Source: Mesorhizobium sp.
Lineage (GTDB): Bacteria > Pseudomonadota > Alphaproteobacteria > Rhizobiales > Rhizobiaceae
Length of the DNA stretch: 64,000 bases
Reading direction: 5' to 3'
Assembly: GCA_004020645.1 (NCBI GenBank)
Contig: SAQL01000001.1
Location: forward strand, 337,176-401,175
The notes below the pieces were generated by a model. It had not been told where the DNA came from. It ran no database searches and saw only the letters and a list, made by a program, of their open reading frames with translations. Below, piece after piece: positions 27,294-36,825 of this stretch (its first letter is position 1; every line of letters starts with the position of its first letter). Both the position numbers and the translations under genes were made by a program.

Positions 27294-28424
27294 TCACATC
27301 ACTGCGGCGGCACTGATCTTGCGGAAACGTATGACGGAGAGGACGAAGAAAACGCCACCGACCAGGCCGACGATGGCAAATTGCGGCCACACCACATCAA
27401 TCCCAGCGCCACGATAAAGGATCGCCTGGGCGAAGCTCACGAAATGGGTCGAGGGTGATAACTGCATCGCCCCTCGCAGGAACGCCGGCATGCTGTCGAG
27501 CGGCGTGTTGCCACCTGAGAGGATGTTCATCGGCAGAGCGATCAGGATGAACAGGAGCCCGAGCTGCGGCATTGAGCGGGCGACCGTGCCCAGGAAGATG
27601 CCGATAGCTGTGGCGAAGAACAAATAGAGCATGACGCCCACCATGAAGAGCGGAACGGAGCCGACGATCCGAATCCCAAGCAGGGTCTCTATCACCAGCC
27701 ACAGCGACAGGCCGACCGCGACGGTGATGACCAGGCCGTTTGCCCACACCTTGGCGGCCGCGATCTCGAAAGGCATGAGCGGCATGATCAGCAGATGGTC
27801 CATCGTGCCATGCTCTCGCTCGCGGATGATTGCTGCGCCGGCAAGTATGATGGCCAGCATGTTGACGTTGCCGATGATGGCCATGACGGCATTGAAGAGT
27901 TGCGTGGTGAGCTTGGGATTGAAGGCGACGCGGACGGCGAGACTCACCGGCTCCGCCTGCGTCGGTTCGGCACGCATGGCAAAGCGAGCGATTTCGCGAG
28001 CGATGATCCGCTGCAGATAGCCGGCGCCGATGCCGGCCTGCATCATGGCGGTGGCGTCGACATTGGCCTGGACGGCCGGCTGGCGCCCCGCCCTGAGATC
28101 GCGCTCGAAATGCGGCGGGATATGGAGGACGAACGTGCTGCGGGCCGTGTCCATCAGCCGGTCGACCTGACCGGCCGCGATCTCGGTCGGGCGGCTGAAA
28201 TAGGGCGGCTGAAGAGCCGCGGCAATCGCGCGCGACAGCGCTGAGTGGTCCTCGTCGACGATAGCAACGGCAGAGTTGTTGACCTCCTGCATCGGGCTCT
28301 CGGCCTGCACATAGACAGCCAGCGTAAAGGAGTAGACGACGAAGCCGAAGAGGACGAAATCGCGCGAGAAGCTCCGCAGCTCCTTGGTACCGAGCCAGAA
28401 AATGTTCGCCAAATGCTGCATCAT
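27294..28424 (-). CDS. ABC-2 type exporter permease (YhhJ-like)
   Basis: A 376-residue permease. An N-terminal helix (FVLFGFVVYSFTLAVYVQAE) is followed by a large periplasmic loop of ~150 residues (residues ~45-170). Five more C-terminal helices include INREREHGTMDHLLIMPL-like cytoplasmic sequence (visible as AAIIREREHGTMDHLLIMPL) and MNILSGGNTPLDSMP. This layout is that of YhhJ/YbhS ABC-2 membrane proteins. It starts 2 bp after the RbbA-like gene ends, so it is the last gene of the HlyD-RbbA-YhhJ operon. The complex would export a hydrophobic drug or other compound from the inner membrane. Confidence 0.93.
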   Translation of the reverse strand: MMQHLANIFWLGTKELRSFSRDFVLFGFVVYSFTLAVYVQAESPMQEVNNSAVAIVDEDHSALSRAIAAALQPPYFSRPTEIAAGQVDRLMDTARSTFVLHIPPHFERDLRAGRQPAVQANVDATAMMQAGIGAGYLQRIIAREIARFAMRAEPTQAEPVSLAVRVAFNPKLTTQLFNAVMAIIGNVNMLAIILAGAAIIREREHGTMDHLLIMPLMPFEIAAAKVWANGLVITVAVGLSLWLVIETLLGIRIVGSVPLFMVGVMLYLFFATAIGIFLGTVARSMPQLGLLFILIALPMNILSGGNTPLDSMPAFLRGAMQLSPSTHFVSFAQAILYRGAGIDVVWPQFAIVGLVGGVFFVLSVIRFRKISAAAVM

Positions 28425-28425
28425 G

Positions 28426-31161
28426 TCATCGCTCCTGCCGGCGAAGAAATGCCAGGCTGGTCAAGGTGAGGAGAGGGATGAAGACCGCAAGCGCCAGCAG
28501 GCTTCCGGCGAGCTCTTGGAAGCCGAGCGCCTTCGTGAATGTGCCGACCGAGATGCGCAGGAAATACGTCGCCGGGAAAGTATGGGCCATGAAGGCCGGG
28601 AACCCCACCAGCGAGGAGACGGGCGTCAACATGCCGGAGAACTGCACGGCGGGCAGCGAGGTGGTGATTCCCGCAACGAAGAGCGCGGCGATCTGGGTTC
28701 GTGTAAATGTCGAAATCACCAGGCCGTAGCCGGTCATCGCCGTCACGTAGAGAAGCGCACCGAGAAAGAGCACCCAGAAGCTGCCCTTCAGCGCCACGCC
28801 GAACAGGAAAACGGCCATGGCGAAGAGGATGAGAAAGCTGAGCAGGGAGAGGATGACGTAGGGGAGCTGCTTACCCAGGAGAAATTCGAGCCGCGTCACG
28901 GGCGTGACGTAGAGATTGGTGATCGAGCCCAGCTCCTTCTCCCTGACGACACCGACCGCCATCAACATGGCCGGTATGAATGCGAGCAGCATCGCGATCG
29001 TCCCGGGCACCATGGCGAAGACGCTCTTGAAGTCCTGGTTGTAGCGGAACCGCGTCTCGATAAACGACGGCGCCGACCCGCCGCCGGCCGCCGCGGCACG
29101 ATCGGCGAGATAGTGCTGATGCAGGCCGACGAGATATCCGCGGGCGGTCTCGGCACGGAAGGGCATGGCGCCGTCGATCCAGGCGCCGATCTCGGGCGTC
29201 GCGCCGCGCCGAATTTCGCGGCCGAAGCCCGGCGGCACCTCGATCGCCAGCGTGAAAGCGGCGCTGCGCAGCCCCCGATCGAGATCCTCGTAGCTGGTCA
29301 GCACTTTGCCTTCGGCAAAATAAGGCGATCCGCGGAACTCCTGCAGATAGGCCCGGCTCTCCGGTGTGTTGTCGCGGTCGAGGGCGCCGAAGGTCAACTG
29401 GTTGACGTCGGTGTTGATGCCAAGCCCGAAGACCACCATCAGGAACGCCGTGCCAAGGAGGGCGAAGCCGAGCCGCACCGGATCGCGCCAGAGCTCGAGC
29501 GCTTCGCGCCGCGAATAGGCGAGAAGCCGCCCCAGGCTGAAGCCGGCGCGCGGCTGCGCGCGCATGGGCGAGAAGATCGCGGCGGCCCCGGCGCCAGGCA
29601 GTTGTTTGACCGGGCTGGCGTGCTCGCCGTTTGCGGCCTGGAGATAGGCAACGAAGGCGTCCTCGAGATCGGCCGCGCCACTGGCATCGACCAGTTCGTC
29701 CGGCGTCCCGGTGGCAAGCACTCTGCCGCCATGCATGAGCGCGACGCGGTCGCAGCGCGCCGCCTCGTTCATGAAATGAGTGGAGACGAAGATGGTGACG
29801 CCCTGCTGCCGCGAAAGTTCGACAAGGAGCTCCCAGAAGCTGTCGCGGGCGAGCGGATCGACCCCCGAGGTCGGCTCGTCGAGGATGAGGAGCTCCGGCT
29901 CGTGCACCACTGCGACGGCAAGCGAGAGCCGCTGGCGGATACCGAGGGGCAGCTGCGCCGCCCGCTGGTCCATATAAGGGCCGAAGCCGAACCGCTCGAC
30001 CAGGGCGGCGATGCGCGATTTTGCCCTTCCGGCGGCGATATGGAAGAGGCGGGCGTGCAGGTCGAGATTCTGCCGCACGGTCAGCTCGGTATATAGCGAG
30101 AACGACTGGGACATGTAGCCGACGCGCCGCCGCAGGCGCACATCAGTGCCGTCGATCGGCTGCCCGAACAGCCTTGCCGTTCCTTCAGAGGCCGGCAGCA
30201 GCCCGGTCAGCATTTTCATCGTCGTTGTCTTGCCGCAGCCGTTCGAACCAAGAAAGCCGAAGATCTCGCCGCGCTCGATGGCGAAGCTCGCACGGTCCAC
30301 CGCAACGAATTCGCGGAAGCGCCGGGTCAGGCCGCTGGCAACGATGGCCATCTCGTGCTCGCCCGGCGGGCGCGGCGGGACAAAAAGAGTGCGGCGCCCG
30401 GCGCGAACCGCCTCGGGCAGGAGCGCGACGAAGCTTTCCTCCACGCTTTCCTGCCCGGTCAGCCGCTTCAGTTCGGCCGGCGTGCCAGTAGCGAGGACGC
30501 GACCGGCATTCATGGCGGTGAGTTCGTCGAAGCGCTCTGCCTCCTCCATATAGGCAGTCGCTACGACCAAGCTCATGCAGGGCCGCCCCGCGCGCATGCG
30601 CTCGATCAGCTCCCAGAATTGCCGGCGCGACAGCGGGTCGACGCCCGTGGTCGGCTCGTCGAGAATGAGGAGGTCGGGGTCGTGGACCAGCGCGCAGCAG
30701 AGGCCGAGCTTCTGCCGCATGCCACCGGAGAGGATCTTGGCAGGTCGGTCAGAGAAGGAAGCGAGGCCGGTCGCCTCGAGCAGTGCATCGATGCGCCAGG
30801 CGCGCTCGCGTGCCGGCTCGCCGAACAGGCGCCCGAAGAAATCGATGTTCTCCCTGACGTTCAGATCGGGATAGAGGTTCTTGCCTAGCCCCTGGGGCAT
30901 GTAGGCGATGCGCGGGCATACGGCCGATCGATGGCGTCCGTCGGCCAGGTTACCGCCGAGAACCGCCACTTGGCCGGTCTGGATGCGCTTGGCCCCGGCG
31001 ACCAGGCCAAGCAGCGTCGACTTGCCGACGCCGTCCGGGCCGATCAGTCCGACGAGCGCGCCAGCCGGCACCTTGAGCGTCACGCCGTCGAGTGCGAGCG
31101 TGCGGCCGTAGCGGTGCGAAAGCCCGTCGACGGCTACGACGGGACTAGGAGGATGGCTCAT
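28426..31161 (-). CDS. RbbA-like ABC transporter: two ATPase domains fused to an ABC-2 permease
   Basis: A 911-residue fusion. ATPase domain 1 has Walker A GPDGVGKSTLL, signature LSGGMRQKLGL and LLILDEPTTGVDP. Domain 2 (~residues 285-520) has GSNGCGKTTTM, LPLGIRQRLSL and LLILDEPTSGVDP. From ~residue 555 an ABC-2 permease follows, with a long periplasmic loop and helices such as ISLLSFLILFAMAVFLFGV. The start is the ATG ending at 31161, overlapping the HlyD gene by 17 bases. Domain order equals E. coli RbbA (YhiH), part of the yhiI-rbbA-yhhJ cluster. It powers export by the neighbouring YhhJ-like permease and HlyD adaptor. Confidence 0.93.
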   Translation of the reverse strand: MSHPPSPVVAVDGLSHRYGRTLALDGVTLKVPAGALVGLIGPDGVGKSTLLGLVAGAKRIQTGQVAVLGGNLADGRHRSAVCPRIAYMPQGLGKNLYPDLNVRENIDFFGRLFGEPARERAWRIDALLEATGLASFSDRPAKILSGGMRQKLGLCCALVHDPDLLILDEPTTGVDPLSRRQFWELIERMRAGRPCMSLVVATAYMEEAERFDELTAMNAGRVLATGTPAELKRLTGQESVEESFVALLPEAVRAGRRTLFVPPRPPGEHEMAIVASGLTRRFREFVAVDRASFAIERGEIFGFLGSNGCGKTTTMKMLTGLLPASEGTARLFGQPIDGTDVRLRRRVGYMSQSFSLYTELTVRQNLDLHARLFHIAAGRAKSRIAALVERFGFGPYMDQRAAQLPLGIRQRLSLAVAVVHEPELLILDEPTSGVDPLARDSFWELLVELSRQQGVTIFVSTHFMNEAARCDRVALMHGGRVLATGTPDELVDASGAADLEDAFVAYLQAANGEHASPVKQLPGAGAAAIFSPMRAQPRAGFSLGRLLAYSRREALELWRDPVRLGFALLGTAFLMVVFGLGINTDVNQLTFGALDRDNTPESRAYLQEFRGSPYFAEGKVLTSYEDLDRGLRSAAFTLAIEVPPGFGREIRRGATPEIGAWIDGAMPFRAETARGYLVGLHQHYLADRAAAAGGGSAPSFIETRFRYNQDFKSVFAMVPGTIAMLLAFIPAMLMAVGVVREKELGSITNLYVTPVTRLEFLLGKQLPYVILSLLSFLILFAMAVFLFGVALKGSFWVLFLGALLYVTAMTGYGLVISTFTRTQIAALFVAGITTSLPAVQFSGMLTPVSSLVGFPAFMAHTFPATYFLRISVGTFTKALGFQELAGSLLALAVFIPLLTLTSLAFLRRQER

Positions 31162-32272
31162 CCGTCCGCCCCAGCGCAAGAGAGGCCGGCCACTCGACGC
31201 CGCCGTTGAGGCGAACATAGGCGAGCCCGGGCAGACCCGAACTCATCTCCGCCGCATGAGTGCGCAGATAGTTGGGGTCGACGCGCACGCGGACACGGAA
31301 CATCAACTTGTCGCGTTCCGCCTTGGTCTCCACCGCCTTCGGCGTGAACTGCGCCTCCGCGGAGACGAAGACCACCTTGGCCGGGATTGGCGCGTTGGGC
31401 GCGGCGTCGAGCACGATGCGCGCATCGCTGCCCACGGTCGTGCGACCGGCCTCCGACGTAGGCAGGAAGATGTCCATATAGACATAGCCGGTGTCGAGAA
31501 CGGTCAGGACTTTGCCACCGGCGCCGACGACCTCGCCGATATTGGCGAGGCGATACTGGACACGGCCGTCGCGCGGGGCGACGAGCGAATTGTCGGCGAT
31601 GTTGATCCGATAGAGGTCGGCATCGTGATTGGCGGCCGCCAGCGTCTGTGCGGCTTGGCCGACGCGCGCATTTGCTGCCGCGAGAGCGGCACTGGCGGCG
31701 TCCATCTGCTGGTGGCGCTGGTCGAGAACCTCGGCTGTCGCGTAGCCCTTGTCGACAAGGACAATCGTGCGGGTGAGCTGCTGCTCGGCGAGCTTGGCCT
31801 GCGCCTTCTGCTGTTCGACGCTAGCCCGCGCCTCGTCGAGCATCCGGTTGGCCCCGATCACCTGCGCCTCGGCTTTGCCGAGCGACATCTCAAGGTCCTG
31901 CGTATCCATCCGCGCGACCACCTGGCCGGCGCGAACTGTGTCCCCCTCATCAACGAGGAGCGCGGCGATGCGGCCGCTGAACTTGGCCGCGATGTCAATC
32001 TCGTCGGCTTCAACCCTGCCGTTGCCGAAGGCGATTCCGGCGGGCAGCCCAGGCTCGGCATGCTGCAACCAATATCCACCTGCCGCGGCCGCGCCTGCGA
32101 CCACAACCAGCGTCAAACCGAGCCAAAGCCGGGTGCGCGGTCTCGCGGCGGGAAGAACGAACTCCGGAAGGCTGGGCTTAGCTGGGCTCGGCACAAGCAT
32201 TCGGCCCACCGAAGGGGCGTTCGAGGGGAGCAGCTCGGTGCCGCCAGCGGCAATGGCCTCGGTGTGGGACAT
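31145..32272 (-). CDS. HlyD-family membrane-fusion protein (YhiI-like)
   Basis: A 375-residue periplasmic adaptor. A ~45-residue cytoplasmic tail precedes one membrane helix (LWLGLTLVVVAGAAAAGGYW). The lipoyl/barrel half-motif GNGRVEADEIDIAAKFSGRI follows, then a long alpha-helical hairpin (residues ~115-215, rich in Ala/Gln) and the second half-motif DNSLVAPRDGRVQYRLANIG. It links the RbbA/YhhJ pump to an outer-membrane channel encoded elsewhere. It is the first gene of the three-gene operon. An FNR/FixK-like box at 32354 sits ~88 bp before its start, predicting a transcript start near 32319. Confidence 0.93.
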   Translation of the reverse strand: MSHTEAIAAGGTELLPSNAPSVGRMLVPSPAKPSLPEFVLPAARPRTRLWLGLTLVVVAGAAAAGGYWLQHAEPGLPAGIAFGNGRVEADEIDIAAKFSGRIAALLVDEGDTVRAGQVVARMDTQDLEMSLGKAEAQVIGANRMLDEARASVEQQKAQAKLAEQQLTRTIVLVDKGYATAEVLDQRHQQMDAASAALAAANARVGQAAQTLAAANHDADLYRINIADNSLVAPRDGRVQYRLANIGEVVGAGGKVLTVLDTGYVYMDIFLPTSEAGRTTVGSDARIVLDAAPNAPIPAKVVFVSAEAQFTPKAVETKAERDKLMFRVRVRVDPNYLRTHAAEMSSGLPGLAYVRLNGGVEWPASLALGRTDEPSS

Positions 32273-32353
32273 TCGTCAAATCCTGATCTGCCGCGCAGGC
32301 AACGCACAGCCCGCCCCTCCTTTTCACCCTTGCCCGTATGTGGCGAACCGGCG

Positions 32354-32367
32354 TTGATCTGCGTCAA
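32354..32367. promoter_or_regulatory. FNR/FixK-like box (9/10)
   Basis: TTGAT-CTGC-GTCAA is centred ~88 bp before the HlyD start codon, with no other gene between. Confidence 0.65.
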
Positions 32368-32372
32368 AAGGC

Positions 32373-32857
32373 GTCGTGGTGGCGCAAGGGCGCATGAGAA
32401 TTTGATCGTTCACGGGGCCAACCGGCACCGGCAAGTCATGGTTGACCCTCTTCGGCTCTCATAGATTCCGGCGCCGCGTCATCCTTGTGGAACAGGATTT
32501 TGCCGCGCGCCAAGGAGCGTTCGCGCCCGAGCTTTTCTATGTTCCGTGGCAGCCACCCTCGCGCGGCGTCGTTCGACGTTTTCAAAGACTTCTTCGCAAG
32601 CAAAGAACTACCCAATTCCTACGTTGGATCTCGCGGCTAACACCCGGACGCTGCCAGATTGGAACGACTTCCGGACAGTTAGAAGGGACATCTGTCAGTC
32701 GCTATCGTGTTTTTGCTCCTGACGTGGATCTACGATCGTCTGACCTAGATCAATTTAGAGCCGGGCGTTTCCTGTCATAATTTACCACAATTGGCGTCAG
32801 TCTAGCAGTTCGGCTTTAGCCTATGCGGACTTCGGCGCTGGCGCAGGAGTAGGGATC
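32373..32857. other. Region with no intact gene
   Basis: Short plus-strand frames read FDVFKDFFASKELPNSY and LAANTRTLPDWNDF in different phases, which suggests a decayed gene, but I cannot name the family. A weak FNR-like half site (CTGAC-CTAG-ATCAA, 32740-32753) lies ~105 bp before the SHOCT gene. Confidence 0.35.
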
Positions 32858-33187
32858 ATGAAATCCATTTTGATGGCAGCCGGCGCTTGGTCAACAACGC
32901 TTTTCGTAGCGAACCCCGCTTTCGCGCAAGGTTTTGACAATCGCGAGTGGTGGATGTCGAACTGGGGATGGGGGCACATGGCCTTTGGCGGCGTCATGAT
33001 GGTCGTTTTTTGGGGTGGGATCATCCTTCTTGTGGTTTTGCTTGCCCGTGGCCTCGGTGGCAGCGAGCGTCGCGACCCGCCGTCGCGGCAGAGCCCCATC
33101 GACATCCTTCAGGAGCGGTTCGCAAAAGGAGAGATCGACCAGAAAGAATACGACGACCGGCGGCGTACCCTGTCCGGGACTCATTAG
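32858..33187 (+). CDS. Small membrane protein with C-terminal SHOCT domain
   Basis: A 109-residue protein. The N-terminal ~23 residues look like a signal peptide (MAAGAWSTTLFVANPAFAQG). A single membrane helix follows (MAFGGVMMVVFWGGIILLVV, ~residues 42-64). The C-terminal SHOCT motif reads PIDILQERFAKGEIDQKEYD, a ~30-residue element thought to mediate oligomerisation. The ATG is preceded by GGAGTAGGG. Similar proteins accompany copper or stress genes in rhizobia, but no function is known. It stands alone; a weak FNR-like site lies upstream. Confidence 0.85.
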   Translation: MKSILMAAGAWSTTLFVANPAFAQGFDNREWWMSNWGWGHMAFGGVMMVVFWGGIILLVVLLARGLGGSERRDPPSRQSPIDILQERFAKGEIDQKEYDDRRRTLSGTH

Positions 33188-34253
33188 CTGGCAGTCGCCG
33201 GAGGTCCCATGCCTCCTAAAGCCGCGTACGATGGGCTTCGACCGCAATTCCAAGACTGGAGAATGGTGTCGATCTCTTCGAGCAATGAGTAGCAGTAGGG
33301 GATTCGCTCCGGTGCCTGTCGCGCGAATTCCGCAAATATTCCGGCACGCGCATCATTACCAATTCGGCGCCGATGGATCCCTCCAACCGCTGTTTCAAGG
33401 CTGCCTAGTGTTACGGCAGGCGCACGCGCACCATCTTCACGACCGCGAGCCAAACCTCAGGAAGTTGGCCAAGATCCGCACCCTCGGGACACCCATCCAC
33501 CCATCCAAGCCACTTAGGGCGAGGAGGTCGCGTCGACCTTAATCAAGACACCCGGTGCGAGTGGATCCACGGCTTTATCGCGGACTTCTTCAACACTATC
33601 CACCCGATTGAGACGTAGAACGCTCTATCGCGGTATGATCCGAGCTGATGCCCCGGCTGGCTCGTTGGCGCCAAGAGCTGACTTCGGTGAGTTAGGAAAG
33701 CATTTCCGCTTCGCCCCGTTATAGGACGTTGTACGGTGAATAGATGTTAACGGCAGCAATCTCCGTCTGGGTCGGGGGTTCTACTTTGACTATTGGCCCG
33801 AGAACCCAAAACGGCATCGGTCGGATCGGCAATGGTTTGTACAAGGACCGGCAAGTTGCGGGTCGTCGATCAGCTCCGAACTAAAAAGGGGATCGGGGGC
33901 GGAACCATCCAATGAGCTGTGCGAATTGATTCAGATCAAAGCAACAAAAGTGCCATCTGGGCATTCTTCTTCATCGTCATGCGGAGACAAACTGGCCATA
34001 CACCGTGGAGAACCGTTCAGGCGAATGGGAACCCAGGCAGGTAAACCAGATTGCCTGTGAAACATGATGGGCGAACCTGCGGCACCACCTAGGCGACTCT
34101 GGAGTTAAGTTCAGAGCTGGAAGGTGGGAGCCGCGGGCTCGGCACTCGTCGCTCTATGGCGGACCGCCGATGGGCGGTGAAGAGCGGGGATGGCCCTGCT
34201 GTACATCGAGGGAACCCGAGGCCCTTGCGGCGCGGCTTTCCGAGGAGGAGACA
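33188..34253. other. 1-kb region without intact gene; contains a perfect FNR/FixK box
   Basis: Only fragments are seen. A minus-strand frame (33184-33453) contains FAEFARQAPERIPYCYSLLE, and plus-strand WIHGFIADFFNTIHPIE (~33560) ends at a stop. Neither can be assigned. From the box at 33926 to the Hsp20 start is ~315 bp with no coding sign, so it may be a long leader or encode a small RNA. Confidence 0.4.
33926..33939. promoter_or_regulatory. FNR/FixK box, perfect (10/10)
   Basis: TTGAT-TCAG-ATCAA is flanked by GCGAA and AGCAAC. On the plus strand a transcript would begin near 33974, 280 bases before the first Hsp20 gene. Confidence 0.7.
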
Positions 34254-34674
34254 ATGATCGCACGAATGCTATTCGGCGCAGATCCTTTCCGCAACATACG
34301 CCGCCTCCAAGACGAAGTGAGCCGACTGGAATTCCCGGCGGTGAATGTCTTCGTAAACCAGGACGGCGTCATCATCACCGCCGAACTGCCTGGGGGTAAG
34401 ATCAGAAGACTTGGACATCTTGATTCACAGAGATTCTGTTACGCTCAGCGGAGAGCGGCAAACCGAAACTGAGGAAGCCCGGCGGGGATACCACCGGCGT
34501 GAGCGTCGTCGAGGCCGGTTTGTGCGGACTGTGTCATTGCCGTTTGTGGTCGACCCGAACAAGGTTGAAGCGGATCTCGTCAATGGCGTACTGACTCTGG
34601 ATCTTCCTCGGGCCGAAGAGGACAAGCCCAAGCGCATTCACGTGAAGGCGAGCAAGGAGGCGGGTCATGGCTAA
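34254..34674 (+). pseudogene. Hsp20/alpha-crystallin small heat-shock protein, +1 frameshift
   Basis: ATG 34254, with GAGGAGGAG upstream, opens MIARMLFGADPFRNIRRLQD and FPAVNVFVNQDGVIITAELP. The frame then breaks. Dropping one G from the GGGGG run at 34392-34396 continues as PGVRSEDLDILIHRDSVTLS and RRGRFVRTVSLPFVVDPNKV to KASKEAGHG. That restores a normal ~140-residue Hsp20 with an alpha-crystallin domain. Its end overlaps the ATG of the next Hsp20 gene, so the two form one unit. A homopolymer error is possible; otherwise the gene is inactive or needs slippage. Such chaperones hold unfolding proteins in the cytoplasm. Confidence 0.8.
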
Positions 34675-35131
34675 GCGAGAGACCACGAGAGTGGGAACGA
34701 AGGGGAGCAAGCAGTCTCAGGCCACGCCGACTAGCCAACCGGAGCTGGAGGGCAAGCTGTCCGCGGAGCAGGACGCGGGCGAGCGGACCCATGAGAGGCT
34801 GGTCTTCGTACCACGGGTTGACATCTACGAAACTGAAACGGGCCTTGTCGTCGTTGCGGATCTGCCCGGCGTCAGCCCGGAGGGTTTGGAGGTCACGTTG
34901 GAGAAGCGGGTGCTGTCGATCTATGGCCGCGTCGAAGAGGATACGCCCGAGGGCTACAGCCAGGCCTATCGCGAGTATGACGTCGGCGATTTCGAGCGGC
35001 AGTTCACTCTCTCCGGGGATTTCGACATCAATGGAATTGAGGCGAACATGAAGGACGGTGTGCTTCACCTCGCCATCCCGAGAGCTCCGGAGGCAGCGGC
35101 AAAGCGGATCGAGGTTAAATCGGTTTCCTGA
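34667..35131 (+). CDS. Hsp20/alpha-crystallin small heat-shock protein
   Basis: A 154-residue cytoplasmic holdase. A ~45-residue charged N-terminal arm is followed by the alpha-crystallin domain: FVPRVDIYETETGLVVVADL, PGVSPEGLEVTLEKRVLSIY, YREYDVGDFERQFTLSG and MKDGVLHLAIPRAPEA, the last holding the G-V-L motif. The C-terminus lacks a clear IXI motif. Its ATG overlaps the end of the preceding Hsp20 frame, so translation is coupled. A flavodoxin-like gene follows after ~115 bp. Confidence 0.93.
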   Translation: MAKRETTRVGTKGSKQSQATPTSQPELEGKLSAEQDAGERTHERLVFVPRVDIYETETGLVVVADLPGVSPEGLEVTLEKRVLSIYGRVEEDTPEGYSQAYREYDVGDFERQFTLSGDFDINGIEANMKDGVLHLAIPRAPEAAAKRIEVKSVS

Positions 35132-35246
35132 CGGTCGAGGAAGATTGCGCAGACGCCGCGCTCGCCAGCGGTTAGCAGAGCCTACTCCATGACTCGCGCC
35201 GGGTCCTCTCGGCAACCGACGTGGGCGCTGTTGTCGGAGGAATATC

Positions 35247-35777
35247 GTGAATATCCTGATTGTCTATGGAACGACCGAAGGCCAGACGAGGAAAATTGCC
35301 GCACGGACGGCAACGCATTTACGCGAGCGCGGGCACCAAGTCGAGCTGCAAGATAGCGCAGCGCTCGCATCCGATTTGAAGCTCGGACCTTTCGACGCGT
35401 TCGTCATTGCCGCGTCGGTCCACCAGGAGCACCACCAGGAAATCGTCACGAACTTCGTGTTTGCCCATCACGAACTGCTGAACACTAAGCCTTCAGCCCT
35501 CATATCCGTCAGTCTGTCGGCGGCGCTGGAAGACCAAAAGACGGAAGCGCAAAACTACGTGGATCGCTTCGTCTCCGTGACAGGGTGGCAACCACGCATG
35601 ACCCTCCTTCTCGGGGGTGCTTTGCGCTTCACCAAGTACGATTACTTCCAGGAGCAGTTCGTCAAATTCGTCGTCATGAAACGCAGCAGCGATCAGAGCC
35701 CCGAGCGCGACCACGAATTCACTGACTGGAACGCCCTCGCCGACTTCGCTGATCGATTTCTTGAGACGGCCGGCTAA
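35247..35777 (+). CDS. Flavodoxin-fold protein, HemG-like protoporphyrinogen oxidase family
   Basis: A 176-residue protein. The FMN phosphate loop is YGTTEGQTRKIA near the N-terminus. FVIAASVHQEHHQEIVTNFV marks the second loop, and FVKFVVMKRSSDQSP the late region seen in HemG proteins. Those use FMN to oxidise protoporphyrinogen IX with respiratory quinone and work without oxygen. A role in heme synthesis under low oxygen would fit the neighbourhood, but other flavodoxin-domain functions cannot be excluded. Start ATG 35247 is preceded by GGAGGAA. Hsp20 lies upstream and a PNPOx-like gene downstream on the same strand. Confidence 0.8.
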   Translation: MNILIVYGTTEGQTRKIAARTATHLRERGHQVELQDSAALASDLKLGPFDAFVIAASVHQEHHQEIVTNFVFAHHELLNTKPSALISVSLSAALEDQKTEAQNYVDRFVSVTGWQPRMTLLLGGALRFTKYDYFQEQFVKFVVMKRSSDQSPERDHEFTDWNALADFADRFLETAG

Positions 35778-35965
35778 AACAAGGAGGTGCCTGAGTCCGG
35801 CGCAGCTTGCATCGGCGCACCTTTCGCCGTCTTTGCCGGCGTGGCGCATGGAACATGGCGTATAGCAGCCGCGCGAGCGATCGCGAATCCAGTGGAAGCA
35901 AGAAGTCCGCTTCCGCGGCATCGAGATGCACAGAGCGAAGCTCGCTCGTTCACCAGGGGAGTCCC

Positions 35966-36415
35966 GTGATCGTCAGTGAGATGACCGCCCAAGAATGCAG
36001 GATGCACCTGGCCGCGAGCGGGGTCGGGCGCCTCGCTTGCGTAAGAGACGGGATGCCGTACGTCGTGCCAATCAGCTTCGTTTACGAGGACGGCCACATC
36101 TACAGCTTCTCCCTGATTGGTCACAAGGTCTGGGCGATGCGGGGACATCCTCAGGTTTGCTTCGAAGTCGACGAGATTCGCAGCCCCCGCAGCTGGTGGA
36201 GTGTCATTGCCTTCGGTCGCTACGAAGAACTCTCCGAAGCAGGCCCCCGGCAGAATGAGCGCGACCATGCATGGTCGCTGTTGCAGAAAGCACGCCCCAA
36301 CTGGTGGGAACCTGGCAGCGAGACGCCTCACTCCGAGGACAAGGTGGCCAGTCCGCCTCACCTCTTCTTCCGCATCAACATCGAGAAGATCACTGGCCGT
36401 CGTTCCCTCGTCTGA
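35966..36415 (+). CDS. PNPOx-like flavin/heme-binding split-barrel protein
   Basis: A 149-residue protein of the pyridoxamine 5'-phosphate oxidase-related family. It has IVSEMTAQECRMHLAASGVG and RLACVRDGMPYVVPISFVYE, then FSLIGHKVWAMRGHPQVCFE and WWSVIAFGRYEELS. The GTG at 35966 preceded by CAGGGGAG gives the usual N-terminus; a longer form from 35858 is possible. Members bind FMN, F420 or heme, and in rhizobia many are induced by oxygen limitation. Function unknown. A decayed paralogue lies at 26583-27060. Confidence 0.85.
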   Translation: MIVSEMTAQECRMHLAASGVGRLACVRDGMPYVVPISFVYEDGHIYSFSLIGHKVWAMRGHPQVCFEVDEIRSPRSWWSVIAFGRYEELSEAGPRQNERDHAWSLLQKARPNWWEPGSETPHSEDKVASPPHLFFRINIEKITGRRSLV

Positions 36416-36825
36416 CCGGCCCAGTCTTTGGAGTTATTATCGCGCAGGCCGAACATCGGCAATACAGCAAAGTCACACGTCGCGGAGGCGACCGCGCTTT
36501 TTAAGCGAGTCCAATGGAAGTTCCTGCGTCGGACCTGGGGATCATTCGTGAACATCCGTCAACGGCACTCCCTTGACAAGGGATTTCTTGACGTGCTGCG
36601 GTCTCGGTCGGTTCGGCCATGTGTTCGACTTGTTGGTGCGGCACGCATGGGCCGCTGGCCATAATGTCTTCCGCGGGGACCGGTCCCGACCAAAAGCACG
36701 CGCTCTGAGGCGCTCTGGCGCAAGTGGGTTTTCCCGCCTTCCGGCATCGACCGGCGGTCGTATTACATCCCGTCCGCCCTTCCCAAGTTCGTCGGTCTCA
36801 ACGCGTCGCAAGGCCTGATCTCTAC
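36416..36825. other. Intergenic region, no supported gene
   Basis: Short frames on both strands lack family resemblance. The region abuts an IS110-type remnant and may be rearranged mobile DNA. Confidence 0.35.

Noticed and set aside
28384..30096. A 570-residue plus-strand open frame
   Set aside because: It is antisense to the RbbA-like gene, has no ribosome site and a composition (His/Arg/Glu/Gly-rich) typical of a shadow of GC-rich coding DNA.
33540..33620. Possible transposase remnant (WIHGFIADFFNTIHPIE)
   Set aside because: Too short, and the match to IS3-type C-termini is weak.
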